Below, one piece after another: positions 25,540 through 33,493 of a stretch of DNA of 64,000 nucleotides. The stretch lies in NCBI GenBank assembly GCA_963665045.2, contig CAXXJQ010000003.1:806001-870000 (forward strand), written 5' to 3'. The DNA comes from JAFGRU01 sp016934985. GTDB taxonomy: Bacteria > Desulfobacterota > Desulfuromonadia > Desulfuromonadales > JAAYDE01. Numbering within the stretch: the stretch's first letter is position 1; each line of letters starts with the position of its first letter. The notes under the pieces were generated by a model, which saw only the letters and a program-made list of their open reading frames with translations, searched no databases and was not told the origin of the DNA. The translations under genes and the position numbers were made by a program.

Positions 25540-25576
25540 CCTCGCCCTGCCTTTCGTTGGCAGGGCGAGGTTTTTA
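25540..25576 (+). terminator. Intrinsic terminator after accC
   Basis: CCTCGCCCTGCC (25540-25551) pairs with GGCAGGGCGAGG (25559-25570), followed by TTTTT. Confidence 0.88.
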
Positions 25577-25621
25577 TGCTGAATAATTGCATTCATTCTT
25601 GTCATCAAGTCAGAATCCATT

Positions 25622-26473
25622 ATGAGTTTTTCTGAGTGGCGCCTGATCATTTCCGAGGCGCTTCCCGGAGCTGTCAACATGGCCTTTGACGAGGTCCTGT
25701 TTGATGCTGTTTCAAGGGAAGAAAGCCCCCCGGTTCTGCGTTTTTATCAGTGGGAAAAGCCGACCGTCAGCATTGGATACGGGCAAGATGTCGATGCCTC
25801 ATTGAACCTGGATTTTTGCCGGCAGAGAGGGTTGCCAATTGTCCGGCGGATTACTGGGGGGAGGGCTGTCATCCATGATTGTGAACTGACCTATGCCGTG
25901 ATTTCTCCGGAAAAAAACGCCCTGTTTCCCGGTAATATACAGGGCAATTATGCTATTGTCTCAGGCTGTTTGAAGGAAGCCATTGAAGAATTCGGCATAG
26001 CCGTGGAAATGGCCCCGGGCAGGCGGGGCAGAGCTTCAAGTGGGATGCGGGATTTCCGTTACAATGCCTGCTTCAATTCGCCATCCATTCACGAACTGGT
26101 GGTTGACGGCCGAAAAATAACCGGAAGTGCGCAGATGCGCAGGCAGGGTTTTTTCCTTCAGCACGGATCCATTCCTGTTGAAATGGATTTGAGGCTTGCA
26201 GTTCAAGCCCTGACCCCTGGTCATATCAAATCATTTAAAAATGGAGAAGAGTTACTATCTCGAAAGGTCGGTTGGCTGAATCGTTTTTCCAGCCAGCCGG
26301 TTTATATCCCCATGCTTCGTGAAAAAATCATCACTGCTTTTTGCCGCCGCCTTGGAAAGCCTTTTTTCCTGGATGACTTTTCATCTCTGGAACTGGAAAG
26401 AGCGGAGGTGATGCGAGAATCCAAATATGACCACCCTACCTGGACTTTGAACAGAAAAATCAAGACAGCTTGA
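25622..26473 (+). CDS. Lipoate/octanoate transferase family protein (LipM/LplA-like)
   Basis: 283 residues with the biotin/lipoate ligase fold (RRITGGRAVIHDCELTYAV). The segment NACFNSPSIHELVVDGRKITGSAQ, here shown to include an aligned cysteine, is more like LipM octanoyltransferase than LplA, since LipM uses a Cys at this place. The protein would transfer octanoyl or lipoyl groups to E2 or GcvH proteins. Absence of a C-terminal LplA accessory domain fits LipM. Substrate is inferred. It stands alone. Confidence 0.78.
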   Translation: MSFSEWRLIISEALPGAVNMAFDEVLFDAVSREESPPVLRFYQWEKPTVSIGYGQDVDASLNLDFCRQRGLPIVRRITGGRAVIHDCELTYAVISPEKNALFPGNIQGNYAIVSGCLKEAIEEFGIAVEMAPGRRGRASSGMRDFRYNACFNSPSIHELVVDGRKITGSAQMRRQGFFLQHGSIPVEMDLRLAVQALTPGHIKSFKNGEELLSRKVGWLNRFSSQPVYIPMLREKIITAFCRRLGKPFFLDDFSSLELERAEVMRESKYDHPTWTLNRKIKTA

Positions 26474-26508
26474 AGCTCTGTCGAGGGGCAAGCCTGAAGC
26501 TTGTGAAA

Positions 26509-26970
26509 TCATTTTTCTCCCGGTCTTATTTCCGCCCGCATTTTTTTATAATCTTCGATAATTGTCGCATGATCAAAACATAGCGGCGAGGGGAGATCAT
26601 CAAGGGAAAAGAGTTGGGCTCGGCCTGCATCATCGCCGGCTCGAGGTGGTCCATGGCCAACGGCGGTAAAGACCATCGAGATGGTGTGGTGGCGGGGGTC
26701 TCTGTCCGGTTTGGAATACGCTTTAAACTGTTTTAGGCCAAGGACCTCCAGATTGGTTTCTTCCAGGGCTTCGCGGCGGGCGGCATCTTCCAAAGATTCC
26801 CCATAATCGACAAATCCCCCCGGCAATGCCCAGCCATGCGGGTGGTTGAGGCGTTCGATGAAGACGATTTTTTCCCCCACGCGGATGATGATATCCACGG
26901 TCGGGAAGGGGTTTTGGTATTCTTTGACCTGGGCTCCACATTTGGGGCAGGTAAGGTGTTTGAAAGGCAT
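26509..26970 (-). CDS. Nudix hydrolase with N-terminal zinc ribbon
   Basis: 153 residues. Start MPFKHLTCPKCGAQ gives half of a zinc ribbon (CPKCG); the second pair is missing. The Nudix box is GGFVDYGESLEDAARREALEETN, split here as GX5EX7REAXEE with Asn where Gly is usual. It hydrolyses nucleoside diphosphate derivatives; the substrate is unknown. It is divergent from tRNA-Leu, and the ribosome site is AAGGAA. Confidence 0.82.
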   Translation of the reverse strand: MPFKHLTCPKCGAQVKEYQNPFPTVDIIIRVGEKIVFIERLNHPHGWALPGGFVDYGESLEDAARREALEETNLEVLGLKQFKAYSKPDRDPRHHTISMVFTAVGHGPPRAGDDAGRAQLFSLDDLPSPLCFDHATIIEDYKKMRAEIRPGEK

Positions 26971-27011
26971 GTCAAATTCCTTGATGGGGTGCGGTTATTC
27001 AAGGTTTTCCG

Positions 27012-27040
27012 TTGACGTCGGGATGTTAAACGGTTATAAA
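27012..27040 (+). promoter_or_regulatory. Sigma-70 promoter of tRNA-Leu
   Basis: TTGACG (27012-27017) and TATAAA (27035-27040) with the ideal 17-bp spacer, ending 20 bp before the tRNA. Confidence 0.7.
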
Positions 27041-27059
27041 ATATCTCTTGTTTTCAACT

Positions 27060-27147
27060 GCCCGGGTGGCGGAACTGGCAGACGCAAGGGACTTAAAATC
27101 CCTCGCCCTTTTTGGGCGTACCGGTTCGATTCCGGTCCCGGGCACCA
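27060..27147 (+). tRNA. tRNA-Leu (anticodon UAA)
   Basis: Acceptor stem GCCCGGG (27060-27066) pairs with CCCGGGC (27137-27143); discriminator A and an encoded CCA follow (27144-27147). The anticodon loop is CTTAAAA, giving UAA. A long variable arm (CGCCC-TTTTT-GGGCG) marks a class II tRNA, and the T arm is CCGGTTCGATTCCGG. Confidence 0.97.
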
Positions 27148-27156
27148 CGGAAATTC

Positions 27157-27194
27157 AAGGAGTTGGCTGATTTTAGCTGACTCCTTGTTGTTTA
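27157..27194 (+). terminator. Probable terminator of tRNA-Leu
   Basis: AAGGAGT (27157-27163) pairs with ACTCCTT (27180-27186), with inner pairing GGCT/AGCT, and is followed by GTTGTTT. Confidence 0.6.
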
Positions 27195-27241
27195 TCCGGG
27201 TTTTGACAAAAAATTTTTTGAACATCGCAACAGGGGAGTGC

Positions 27242-27487
27242 CTAAACAATTTTAACCAGATACTTTTTGACCTCTTCGGGAATATTTATCGGCCGACCGG
27301 TCTGAATCCGCTCCCAATGAGAAATCCTGATTGCAGTGAAAACATTTTCGATTAATTCCGCAACGTAATCATCTTGGGGTAGTCCGTCGAGGTTTTCAAA
27401 AAAACGTAAAACTTCCCCTGCGACGCGTCGTTTGATATCCATCTCCCCAGAAGGATAGATGACCTCAAGGCCTGTTTCGTCAACCAT
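27242..27487 (-). CDS. Hypothetical protein, small
   Basis: About 81 residues, mixed alpha with many charged residues and no cysteines (GLEVIYPSGEMDIKRRVAGE, LIENVFTAIRISHWERIQT). Not recognised. The codon pattern and the charged, non-repetitive translation support a real gene. The ATG at 27487 has GGTGA upstream; a GTG three codons earlier (27496) is an alternative. It is convergent with tRNA-Leu. Confidence 0.55.
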   Translation of the reverse strand: MVDETGLEVIYPSGEMDIKRRVAGEVLRFFENLDGLPQDDYVAELIENVFTAIRISHWERIQTGRPINIPEEVKKYLVKIV

Positions 27488-27591
27488 TAATCTCACCGGG
27501 AGCAGTATTTTTATTCCTTTATTTTATTGACCTGAATTGTTATAACACCAGATGTCTTAATACAAAAATTAAATTTTGGAGGATATGGGTA

Positions 27592-28491
27592 ATGAGGAAA
27601 ATGAATAGCATGGAAAGCAAAGCATCGAAGCTGGCAAAAGAAATTCTCGATGCTACCGGTGGTGATTGGATTATGGCTGCCAGAGAGTTGAAAGCTCAGG
27701 CCAAGCAAAACCCCGAGCTTTTGACCGATGTTGTCGGGCCCGTGATTTCCGATCGAATATGGCAGGCTATTGAGCGTGTTACCCCCATCACCATGGGTGG
27801 CGGTTCCCTTTTGAACTGCCCTCTTTCTGGAGCCGAACATCGTCTTTTAGGAGGTGCTCGTAAAGCTGATCTTGAAAAGGAAATAGGTTTTATCGAGGTT
27901 CATGCTCGAAAATGTATTGAAAATGTTAAATGGTTAGAGGCTTTAGTCAATGAACTGGATGAAGGGCAAACCATCAGAGAGAAGTTTACGGCCGAAACTC
28001 TTGAGGCCTTCCGGGAAAAGTTTTATAAGGAGTGGGACGGGAAGCTGGTTATTGAAACTCCTGAGAAACCGAGTCAGGTTCGCAAACTTGCCGTTGAAGC
28101 CCTCTACATTAATAAAGGGGAGTGGTTTCTTGCCCTGCAAAGCCTGACTCAGCGAGTTAATAGCGATTCTCGCGTATTATATCAATTGATGAGTCCGGTT
28201 TTCTATACCATGGTCTGGCCTATTTTTTCGCAGGTTTCATCCGACCCCATCGATATGAAACCACCTTTTAATTCCACCTTGAGTTCCGGCTGGATTTTCG
28301 GCGATGCTTTGACTGGAGATTTGATGGATGAGATAGCTATTTGGGAAGATGCCGGCCGCTATTATTTGCGAAAGATCAGATGGTTTGAATTGATTATGGA
28401 AGCGACCGGACCCGAAGATCGCGTTGAAGACCACGTCTCCGGCTCAGAGGTTAAAAAACTTTGGAACAAGGCGTTTCAGGATATAGCTTGA
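27592..28491 (+). CDS. Unknown protein made of two copies of one module
   Basis: 299 residues, no signal peptide, membrane segment or known catalytic motif. Residues 13-66 (KLAKEILDATGGDW...VVGPVISDRIWQAIERV) and 165-218 (KLAVEALYINKGEW...LMSPVFYTMVWPIFSQV) align without gaps over the pattern KLAxEhLxxxxGxW, then PVxxxxhW, offset by 152 residues. Weaker similarity continues after each copy, so the whole protein looks like a tandem duplication of about 140-150 residues. A strong ribosome site (GGAGG, 27578-27582) supports the start. It has its own terminator and no operon partners. Function unknown. Confidence 0.7.
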   Translation: MRKMNSMESKASKLAKEILDATGGDWIMAARELKAQAKQNPELLTDVVGPVISDRIWQAIERVTPITMGGGSLLNCPLSGAEHRLLGGARKADLEKEIGFIEVHARKCIENVKWLEALVNELDEGQTIREKFTAETLEAFREKFYKEWDGKLVIETPEKPSQVRKLAVEALYINKGEWFLALQSLTQRVNSDSRVLYQLMSPVFYTMVWPIFSQVSSDPIDMKPPFNSTLSSGWIFGDALTGDLMDEIAIWEDAGRYYLRKIRWFELIMEATGPEDRVEDHVSGSEVKKLWNKAFQDIA

Positions 28492-28509
28492 TTCTCTTGA
28501 ACTTTCGAA

Positions 28510-28547
28510 TAAAAAAAGCCGCTTTTTAAAAAGCGGCTTTTTTTTTG
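28510..28547 (+). terminator. Intrinsic terminator
   Basis: AAGCCGCTTTTT pairs with AAAAAGCGGCTT and is followed by nine T; A-rich upstream flank makes it bidirectional. Confidence 0.87.
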
Positions 28548-28624
28548 AAAAATATTTTTTTCCTGCAACCATTTTCTTATTTCTCACCACAGAAATTTCC
28601 GGTCATTATTTGCTGAACCTCAAC

Positions 28625-28653
28625 TTGCACTTTATGTATTAAACCGTTATTAT
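28625..28653 (+). promoter_or_regulatory. Sigma-70 promoter
   Basis: TTGCAC (28625-28630), 17 bp, TATTAT (28648-28653). It should drive the next two genes with an 85-nt leader. Confidence 0.6.
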
Positions 28654-28745
28654 GCGTGAGTTTGGAAGGGATGGGCGGATGTCCCCTGCGCATACGTTTT
28701 GCCCCTGCCAGATCATTTCGATGAAAACCCAAGGAGAAAAAAACT

Positions 28746-29096
28746 ATGAGTGACACAGGCTTAAAAAGGATTCAAGTTGTTATTGACCCCAATACCCTTT
28801 ATCTCGAAGAGATCTATACGGATCTCAAGGTCGGAAGGATTAGAAAACTGACTCCTGTACGGATCGATGGTGAACTGGATAAAAGCCGCAAATCGATTTT
28901 TGTTGGTGAAACTCAGCTTGGCGTCAAGGGGCAGATAATCCCCATCCAGTGTGAAATTGATGCAAAAGGATTGGCCGATGCGGTAGAAAAGTATCCTGCA
29001 GCTATCGAAGCTACATTTGAGCAGATTGTCAAAGAAGCCGAAGCAGCAAAAAAAGCCCAAAAAGAGAATGAATCGCGGATTATCGTTCCAAAGTAA
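28746..29096 (+). CDS. Conserved small cytoplasmic protein of unknown function
   Basis: 116 residues. It has beta-rich N-terminal half (IQVVIDPNTLYLEEIYTDLKVGRIRKLTPV) and a helical Lys/Glu/Ala-rich tail. I recall similar short proteins in Geobacter-type genomes annotated only as cytoplasmic protein. No motif suggests activity. The start follows AAGGAGA. It precedes the thiamine-binding protein by 42 bp, on the same transcript up to the terminator at 29.47 kb. Confidence 0.68.
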   Translation: MSDTGLKRIQVVIDPNTLYLEEIYTDLKVGRIRKLTPVRIDGELDKSRKSIFVGETQLGVKGQIIPIQCEIDAKGLADAVEKYPAAIEATFEQIVKEAEAAKKAQKENESRIIVPK

Positions 29097-29138
29097 TGGT
29101 GCAGAATATTTATTTCAAAATTTTGAAAGAGGGGAGCC

Positions 29139-29444
29139 ATGAAAGCTATAGTTGATCTTTGTGTAGTGCCGATTGAGGCGGGTATCTCGGTTTCAAAATA
29201 TGTCGCGGCTTGTGAAAAAATTCTTAAAGAAGCGGGCTTGAAAACCTATCTGCATGGCTATGGGACCAATATCGAAGGCGAGTGGGATGATGTCTTCAAG
29301 GCAATCAAGCGTTGTCATGAGGTAGTTCATGAAATGGGCGCCCCGCGCATTTCCACGATCATCAAGTGTGGTACCCGGGTCGACCGGGATCAGACCATTG
29401 AGGACAAGGTTCGCAGCGTCGAAGAGAAGTTGGCTAAAGAATGA
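29139..29444 (+). CDS. MTH1187/YkoF-type thiamine-binding protein
   Basis: 101 residues of the MTH1187 family (formerly DUF77): VDLCVVPIEAGISVSKYVAA, YLHGYGTNIEGEW, KCGTRVDR. Family members form ferredoxin-like tetramers and bind thiamine or a related ligand. No thiamine biosynthesis gene or TPP riboswitch is nearby, so the ligand here is inferred from the family only. The ribosome site is AGAGGGGAG. Confidence 0.85.
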   Translation: MKAIVDLCVVPIEAGISVSKYVAACEKILKEAGLKTYLHGYGTNIEGEWDDVFKAIKRCHEVVHEMGAPRISTIIKCGTRVDRDQTIEDKVRSVEEKLAKE

Positions 29445-29466
29445 ATGAAATTACAATAGATCGGAT

Positions 29467-29497
29467 AAAAGCCGCCTGGGAAGGCGGCTTTTTTTTG
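29467..29497 (+). terminator. Intrinsic terminator
   Basis: GCCGCCT (29471-29477) pairs with AGGCGGC, followed by eight T. Confidence 0.85.
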
Positions 29498-29651
29498 TTA
29501 AAATGTTGCTATTCACTTTGCCGCTGGAGGCTCTCTTAATGGGCGGCGTGATCCATTGTGTTGAATAGTGATGTCGGATTTTTGATTGCCATTTGTTTTC
29601 CCTATTTTTCTTTTCTTTCCTTTTGGGTTAAAAGGGATTGCCGCGGGGGTT

Positions 29652-30827
29652 ATGGAAAATCCTGCCAACATTCTTATCTCGGTCGGGTTGATTTTTCTCC
29701 TGGCTCTGGGCACGGATGCACTCGGACGTTTTACAAGGTTGCCGCGAGTAACCCTGCTGATTGTTCTGGGAGTGGTTATTGGGCCAGAGGTAACTAATCT
29801 CTTACCCATCGATGAAAGCCGTTGGTTTCCGGTAATGGCCAATATGGCCCTTGTCATGGTGGGTTTTCTCCTTGGCGAGAAGTTCACCGTCCAGGGACTA
29901 AAAAAATATGGGAAAACCATAGTTTTGTTTTCTTTGGTGGAAGTTTTGGGGACGGCATTTGTTGTTGCCTGCGGTTTAATTGTGGTTGGTGCTCCCGCTG
30001 AAATAGCCCTTTTGCTGGGTGCTGTTTCAACCGCTACCGCACCAGCAGCTACGACGGATGTGGTCAAGGAATCCAAGGCTCGGGGGCCTTTCACCAAAAT
30101 TCTTCTCGGAATCGTGGCCTTGGATGATGCCTGGGGTTTGATCCTGTTCAGCCTGGTGCTGGTCGCTGTTGATGTGTTATTGGGAAGCACCGGGTGTTGG
30201 TCAGGGCTGCTTGAGGGGGGATGGCATGTCGGCGGTGCTTTTCTACTGGGGGTGGTTCTCGGGGTTCCCACAGCCAAACTGACCGGAAGGATAAAGGCTG
30301 GAGAACCGACTCTTATTGAAGCCCTTGGCGTTGTCCTGTTGTGCGGGGGAGTGGCTCTTTGGATGGGTGTATCATTTCTTTTGGCGTCCATGGTTTTGGG
30401 GGCTGTGGTTGCCAACCTGGCTCGTCATCATGATCGGCCTTTTCATGCCATAGAAGGTATTGAATGGCCATTCATGATTCTATTTTTCGTATTTGCCGGT
30501 GCTTCTCTTGAGTTGGGCTCGTTAAGGAACATGGGATTTTTTGGCCTTGCATATATTTTATTGCGAATTTTCGGGCGCTTTTTTTCTGCCTGGTGTTGCG
30601 GACTTTTCAGTGTGGTGAAACAACCGCTCAGCCGCTGGATGGGGATGGCCTTGTTGCCTCAGGCGGGCATTGCCATGGGGATGGGGCTTCTGGCGGTTGA
30701 GCACTTTCCTCAGCTCAAAAACTATATTCTTACGGTGGTAATTGGGACCACTATTTTTTTTGAACTGGTGGGGCCTGTTTTTACGCGAATCGCCTTGACC
30801 AGAGTTGGTGAAATAAGAAAGACTTAA
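29652..30827 (+). CDS. Cation/proton antiporter (CPA family)
   Basis: About 391 residues with some 12 hydrophobic segments, resembling Kef/NhaA-fold monovalent cation:proton antiporters. The transport-site region is ALDDAWGLILFSLVL (adjacent aspartates), and TATAPAATTDVVKE is the unwound-helix crossover. No TrkA/RCK regulatory domain is attached. It would exchange Na+ or K+ for protons across the inner membrane. The start at 29652 (MENPANIL) follows GCGGGGG; the longer frame upstream lacks a ribosome site. It is 17 bp upstream of the HAD gene. Confidence 0.8.
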   Translation: MENPANILISVGLIFLLALGTDALGRFTRLPRVTLLIVLGVVIGPEVTNLLPIDESRWFPVMANMALVMVGFLLGEKFTVQGLKKYGKTIVLFSLVEVLGTAFVVACGLIVVGAPAEIALLLGAVSTATAPAATTDVVKESKARGPFTKILLGIVALDDAWGLILFSLVLVAVDVLLGSTGCWSGLLEGGWHVGGAFLLGVVLGVPTAKLTGRIKAGEPTLIEALGVVLLCGGVALWMGVSFLLASMVLGAVVANLARHHDRPFHAIEGIEWPFMILFFVFAGASLELGSLRNMGFFGLAYILLRIFGRFFSAWCCGLFSVVKQPLSRWMGMALLPQAGIAMGMGLLAVEHFPQLKNYILTVVIGTTIFFELVGPVFTRIALTRVGEIRKT

Positions 30828-30844
30828 GAAATGGGTTGGTTGCT

Positions 30845-31312
30845 ATGATTATTGATATTCCTGGTTTTGAAAAGTTGGACTTAAAGGATCTGGTTTTGGA
30901 TTTCAACGGTACCATGGCTCTTGATGGACATTTATTAGAGGGTGTGGGGGAACGGATAAAATCACTTTCGGGACAGATTTCAGTTCATGTGGTGACGGCC
31001 GACACCATGGGCAGTGCCCTTGCGGAGGTTCATGGTTTACCCGTCACTTTGGAGGTGCTGCACACAGACCGTCAGGATATCCAGAAACTCAGTTACGTCC
31101 AAAAGTTGGGTGTCGAGCATTGTGTCTGCATAGGCAACGGCCGCAATGACCGCCTCATGCTCCGGGAAGCGATCCTCGGTGTTGCCGTTTTGGGCACTGA
31201 AGGCCTTTTTGCGGGGACAGCTCAAGCAGCAGATGTTCTTTGCCGGGATATCTGCTCGGCTTTGGATTTATTGAAAAACCCCAAGCGTCTCATCGCTTGT
31301 TTGAGATCCTGA
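30845..31312 (+). CDS. Soluble HAD hydrolase of the P-type-ATPase-like group (COG4087-like)
   Basis: About 155 residues. Motif I is VLDFNGTMALDG (D-x-N-G), then VVTADTMGSA (motif II) and CIGNGRNDRLMLREA (motif IV). This is the pattern of small soluble proteins related to the P domain of P-type ATPases, in which Asn replaces the second Asp. No cap, membrane or metal-binding domain. Phosphatase activity is assumed from the fold, and the substrate is unknown. It follows the antiporter closely and is probably cotranscribed. Confidence 0.72.
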   Translation: MIIDIPGFEKLDLKDLVLDFNGTMALDGHLLEGVGERIKSLSGQISVHVVTADTMGSALAEVHGLPVTLEVLHTDRQDIQKLSYVQKLGVEHCVCIGNGRNDRLMLREAILGVAVLGTEGLFAGTAQAADVLCRDICSALDLLKNPKRLIACLRS

Positions 31313-31473
31313 TATTTAACCTTAATCCGTGGGCTGGGGGGGGCAGTGCTTGACATGAAAAAGTATTTCAAAAATCTGAGGCGCGCCCGTAGGTTCGTCG
31401 GTGATTTTTGATGGCTTAGGCAGGTCAATGACTTGCGCTATTACCCGGTCATAACTCATGGAGGCAGGTTTTT

Positions 31474-31872
31474 CTACTCACCAAAAGCCTGATAGCTGTC
31501 TTCGAGGACATGGAGCTTTGAAAATAAGTCCTGAATGGTTGAGTTGTCCTTATCCGCGTTTTCCTCGATAAGTTTTTTTACCTGCGTAAACTGGATTCTG
31601 GCTTTTTCCTGAAGTGCCTGAAAGTTTTCCAGGGTTTTTCGGCCGCTGCTGAAATCCTGATGAATTTTGGCAAGTTTAAGAAACTGTTCATAATGGAAGC
31701 CGGGATCGATATAGTTGCGGAGAATGTATTTAGCTACCAGGTGGCCGCATTGGGCGCATTCAACCAAAACCCGGTCATGTTTCTGGTGCTCCAGAAAATG
31801 ATTATTGATCATGTGGGTGGAGCCGCACGTGGGACAGGTTTCTCGTTTAGAAGTTTCTTGCAATTCCTCCAT
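31474..31872 (-). CDS. Zinc-ribbon protein with coiled-coil tail
   Basis: About 132 residues. An N-terminal zinc ribbon with CPTCGS and CAQCGH pairs, then a helical Lys/Gln/Glu-rich region with coiled-coil character to the end. Function unknown; could bind nucleic acid or a protein partner. The ATG at 31872 follows AAGGAG; a longer frame would run into the transporter gene. It lies 32 bp after the DASS gene on the same strand. Confidence 0.7.
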   Translation of the reverse strand: MEELQETSKRETCPTCGSTHMINNHFLEHQKHDRVLVECAQCGHLVAKYILRNYIDPGFHYEQFLKLAKIHQDFSSGRKTLENFQALQEKARIQFTQVKKLIEENADKDNSTIQDLFSKLHVLEDSYQAFGE

Positions 31873-31904
31873 ACAGATTTCTCCTTGGTTGTAGCTATCT
31901 TTGG

Positions 31905-33254
31905 TTAGAAGTATCCCAAAAGCCTCCACCAGCCATAGCCCAGAGTCACAATCACGACGATGGCGATGAGGGATATGATGAACCCGGTTCGCACCATGTC
32001 TTTCATGGTAAGGAGGCCGGAACTGTAGGCTATGGCGTTGGGAGGTGTGGAAACCGGCATGATCATGGTCGCCGAGACCGCCAGGGCCGTGCCGATGGCC
32101 AGAGGCAGGCCGGTAATGCCTGGAATGATGAAGGCGAGGGGCACGATCAGGTTGGCGGTCGCTGTGTTGCTCATGAAAGTCGTCAAGACGGCGCCGACTA
32201 AGATGAAAACCAGCATCAGGGACCCGAGGCTCAACTCGTTTATGGGAAGCTGCTGAATCATAAAATCGTTCAGTCCCCCTTCCTTCATGGCTACAGCCAG
32301 GGACAGTCCGCCGCCCACCAGGAATAGAACGTCCCAGGAGATGTTTTTGAAATCCCGTTTGTCAAGAATACCCGTGCCGAGAAAAACGATGGCCGGTATC
32401 AGGGCTACAGTCCCTGAGGTCATGCCATGGAAATCCTTGGTCAACCACAGGATAACGGTCAGGAAAAATATAATCATGACTGTTATGGTCTGCAGGTTGA
32501 AACGGATGTGGAAATCGGGACGGGTGGTTATGCGGATTTTGGGGGCCGGGTGTTGAAGAAGGAGCAGGCCCCAGAGTATTAACAGCAGAAGGATGACCAG
32601 CGGGCAGGAAACCAGCATCCAGTCGAGAAAGGTCATGGCCCCCGGCTGAAAATTGTTTATGGCCTGCATGGCGATGGCGTTGGGCGGGGTCCCGACCGGT
32701 GTCATCATGCCGCCGAGGTTGGCGGAGAAAGGGATGCCGATAAAAAAGGCTTTGGCAAAGTCGCTCTCTTCACCTAAAGGCACGATCACGGCCCCGGCGA
32801 TGAGGAGCATCATGGCCGTGGTTGCCGTATTGGACATCCACATGGAGAGGGTGGCGGTGGTTATCATCATGGCCAGGAGGATGTTCCGCGGTTTGGAGCC
32901 GGAAAATCTCAGTATCCAGTCGGCAAACCATTCGTCAATGTGATATTTATGGCCCGCTTCCGCCAGTAGCAATCCCCCCAGAAAGAGGGCGATGATATCG
33001 GAAAAAAATGGTGCCAGAAAAATTGTGTGCTTGACTGGCACCAGGGGCGCGAGGAAGGCCGCATTAAAGAACAGGATCAGCAAGCTGGTGACATACAAAG
33101 GGACGGCTTCCGTCACCCACAAAATAAGGGCCAAAGCAAAAATCCCGGCACTTACACGGGTGGGGAGATCCGCCGCCAGGGGCGAGAGGGCCAGGGCCGG
33201 GGTTGCGCCCATGGCCAGAATCAGGATGCAGAGACTTTTCCAGGAAAATTTCAT
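31905..33254 (-). CDS. DASS/SLC13-family sodium:anion symporter
   Basis: About 449 residues with an odd number of hydrophobic segments and two inverted repeats. The paired SNT motifs (MSNTATTAMMLL and MSNTATANLIVPL) and the TPPNAIA motifs (GTPPNAIAM, STPPNAIAY) are diagnostic. Transported ions are typically C4-dicarboxylates, citrate or sulfate, coupled to sodium; substrate cannot be decided here. The start at 33254 (MKFSW) is the most likely; an ATG at 33311 is possible, and neither has a clear ribosome site. It is divergent from the sigma-54 activator. Confidence 0.85.
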   Translation of the reverse strand: MKFSWKSLCILILAMGATPALALSPLAADLPTRVSAGIFALALILWVTEAVPLYVTSLLILFFNAAFLAPLVPVKHTIFLAPFFSDIIALFLGGLLLAEAGHKYHIDEWFADWILRFSGSKPRNILLAMMITTATLSMWMSNTATTAMMLLIAGAVIVPLGEESDFAKAFFIGIPFSANLGGMMTPVGTPPNAIAMQAINNFQPGAMTFLDWMLVSCPLVILLLLILWGLLLLQHPAPKIRITTRPDFHIRFNLQTITVMIIFFLTVILWLTKDFHGMTSGTVALIPAIVFLGTGILDKRDFKNISWDVLFLVGGGLSLAVAMKEGGLNDFMIQQLPINELSLGSLMLVFILVGAVLTTFMSNTATANLIVPLAFIIPGITGLPLAIGTALAVSATMIMPVSTPPNAIAYSSGLLTMKDMVRTGFIISLIAIVVIVTLGYGWWRLLGYF

Positions 33255-33493
33255 GGTTGCTGTGAAAAGGAAAAAATTGTTTTCAGAGGATATTAACCGA
33301 ATAATCTTCATTATCAATGTAAGACTTGAATATCTCAAGCGCTGAGGTTGAAAAAAAATTTCTAAGAATTAAATTAACTTTCAAAAGAAACTTTCATTTA
33401 TGAGCTAGGACTCCTAGTTATTCATTATTTCCGATTAGCTATTCTGAGAGTGGCTGAAATTAATCCATTCATTGGTTGATAAAGGGGTTCTTT

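Noticed and set aside
33339..33493. CIRCE or sigma-32 signals around the heat-shock locus
   Set aside because: No TTAGCACTC-N9-GAGTGCTAA dyad and no CTTGAA/CCCCAT-type promoter was found here or at 34961-35177.
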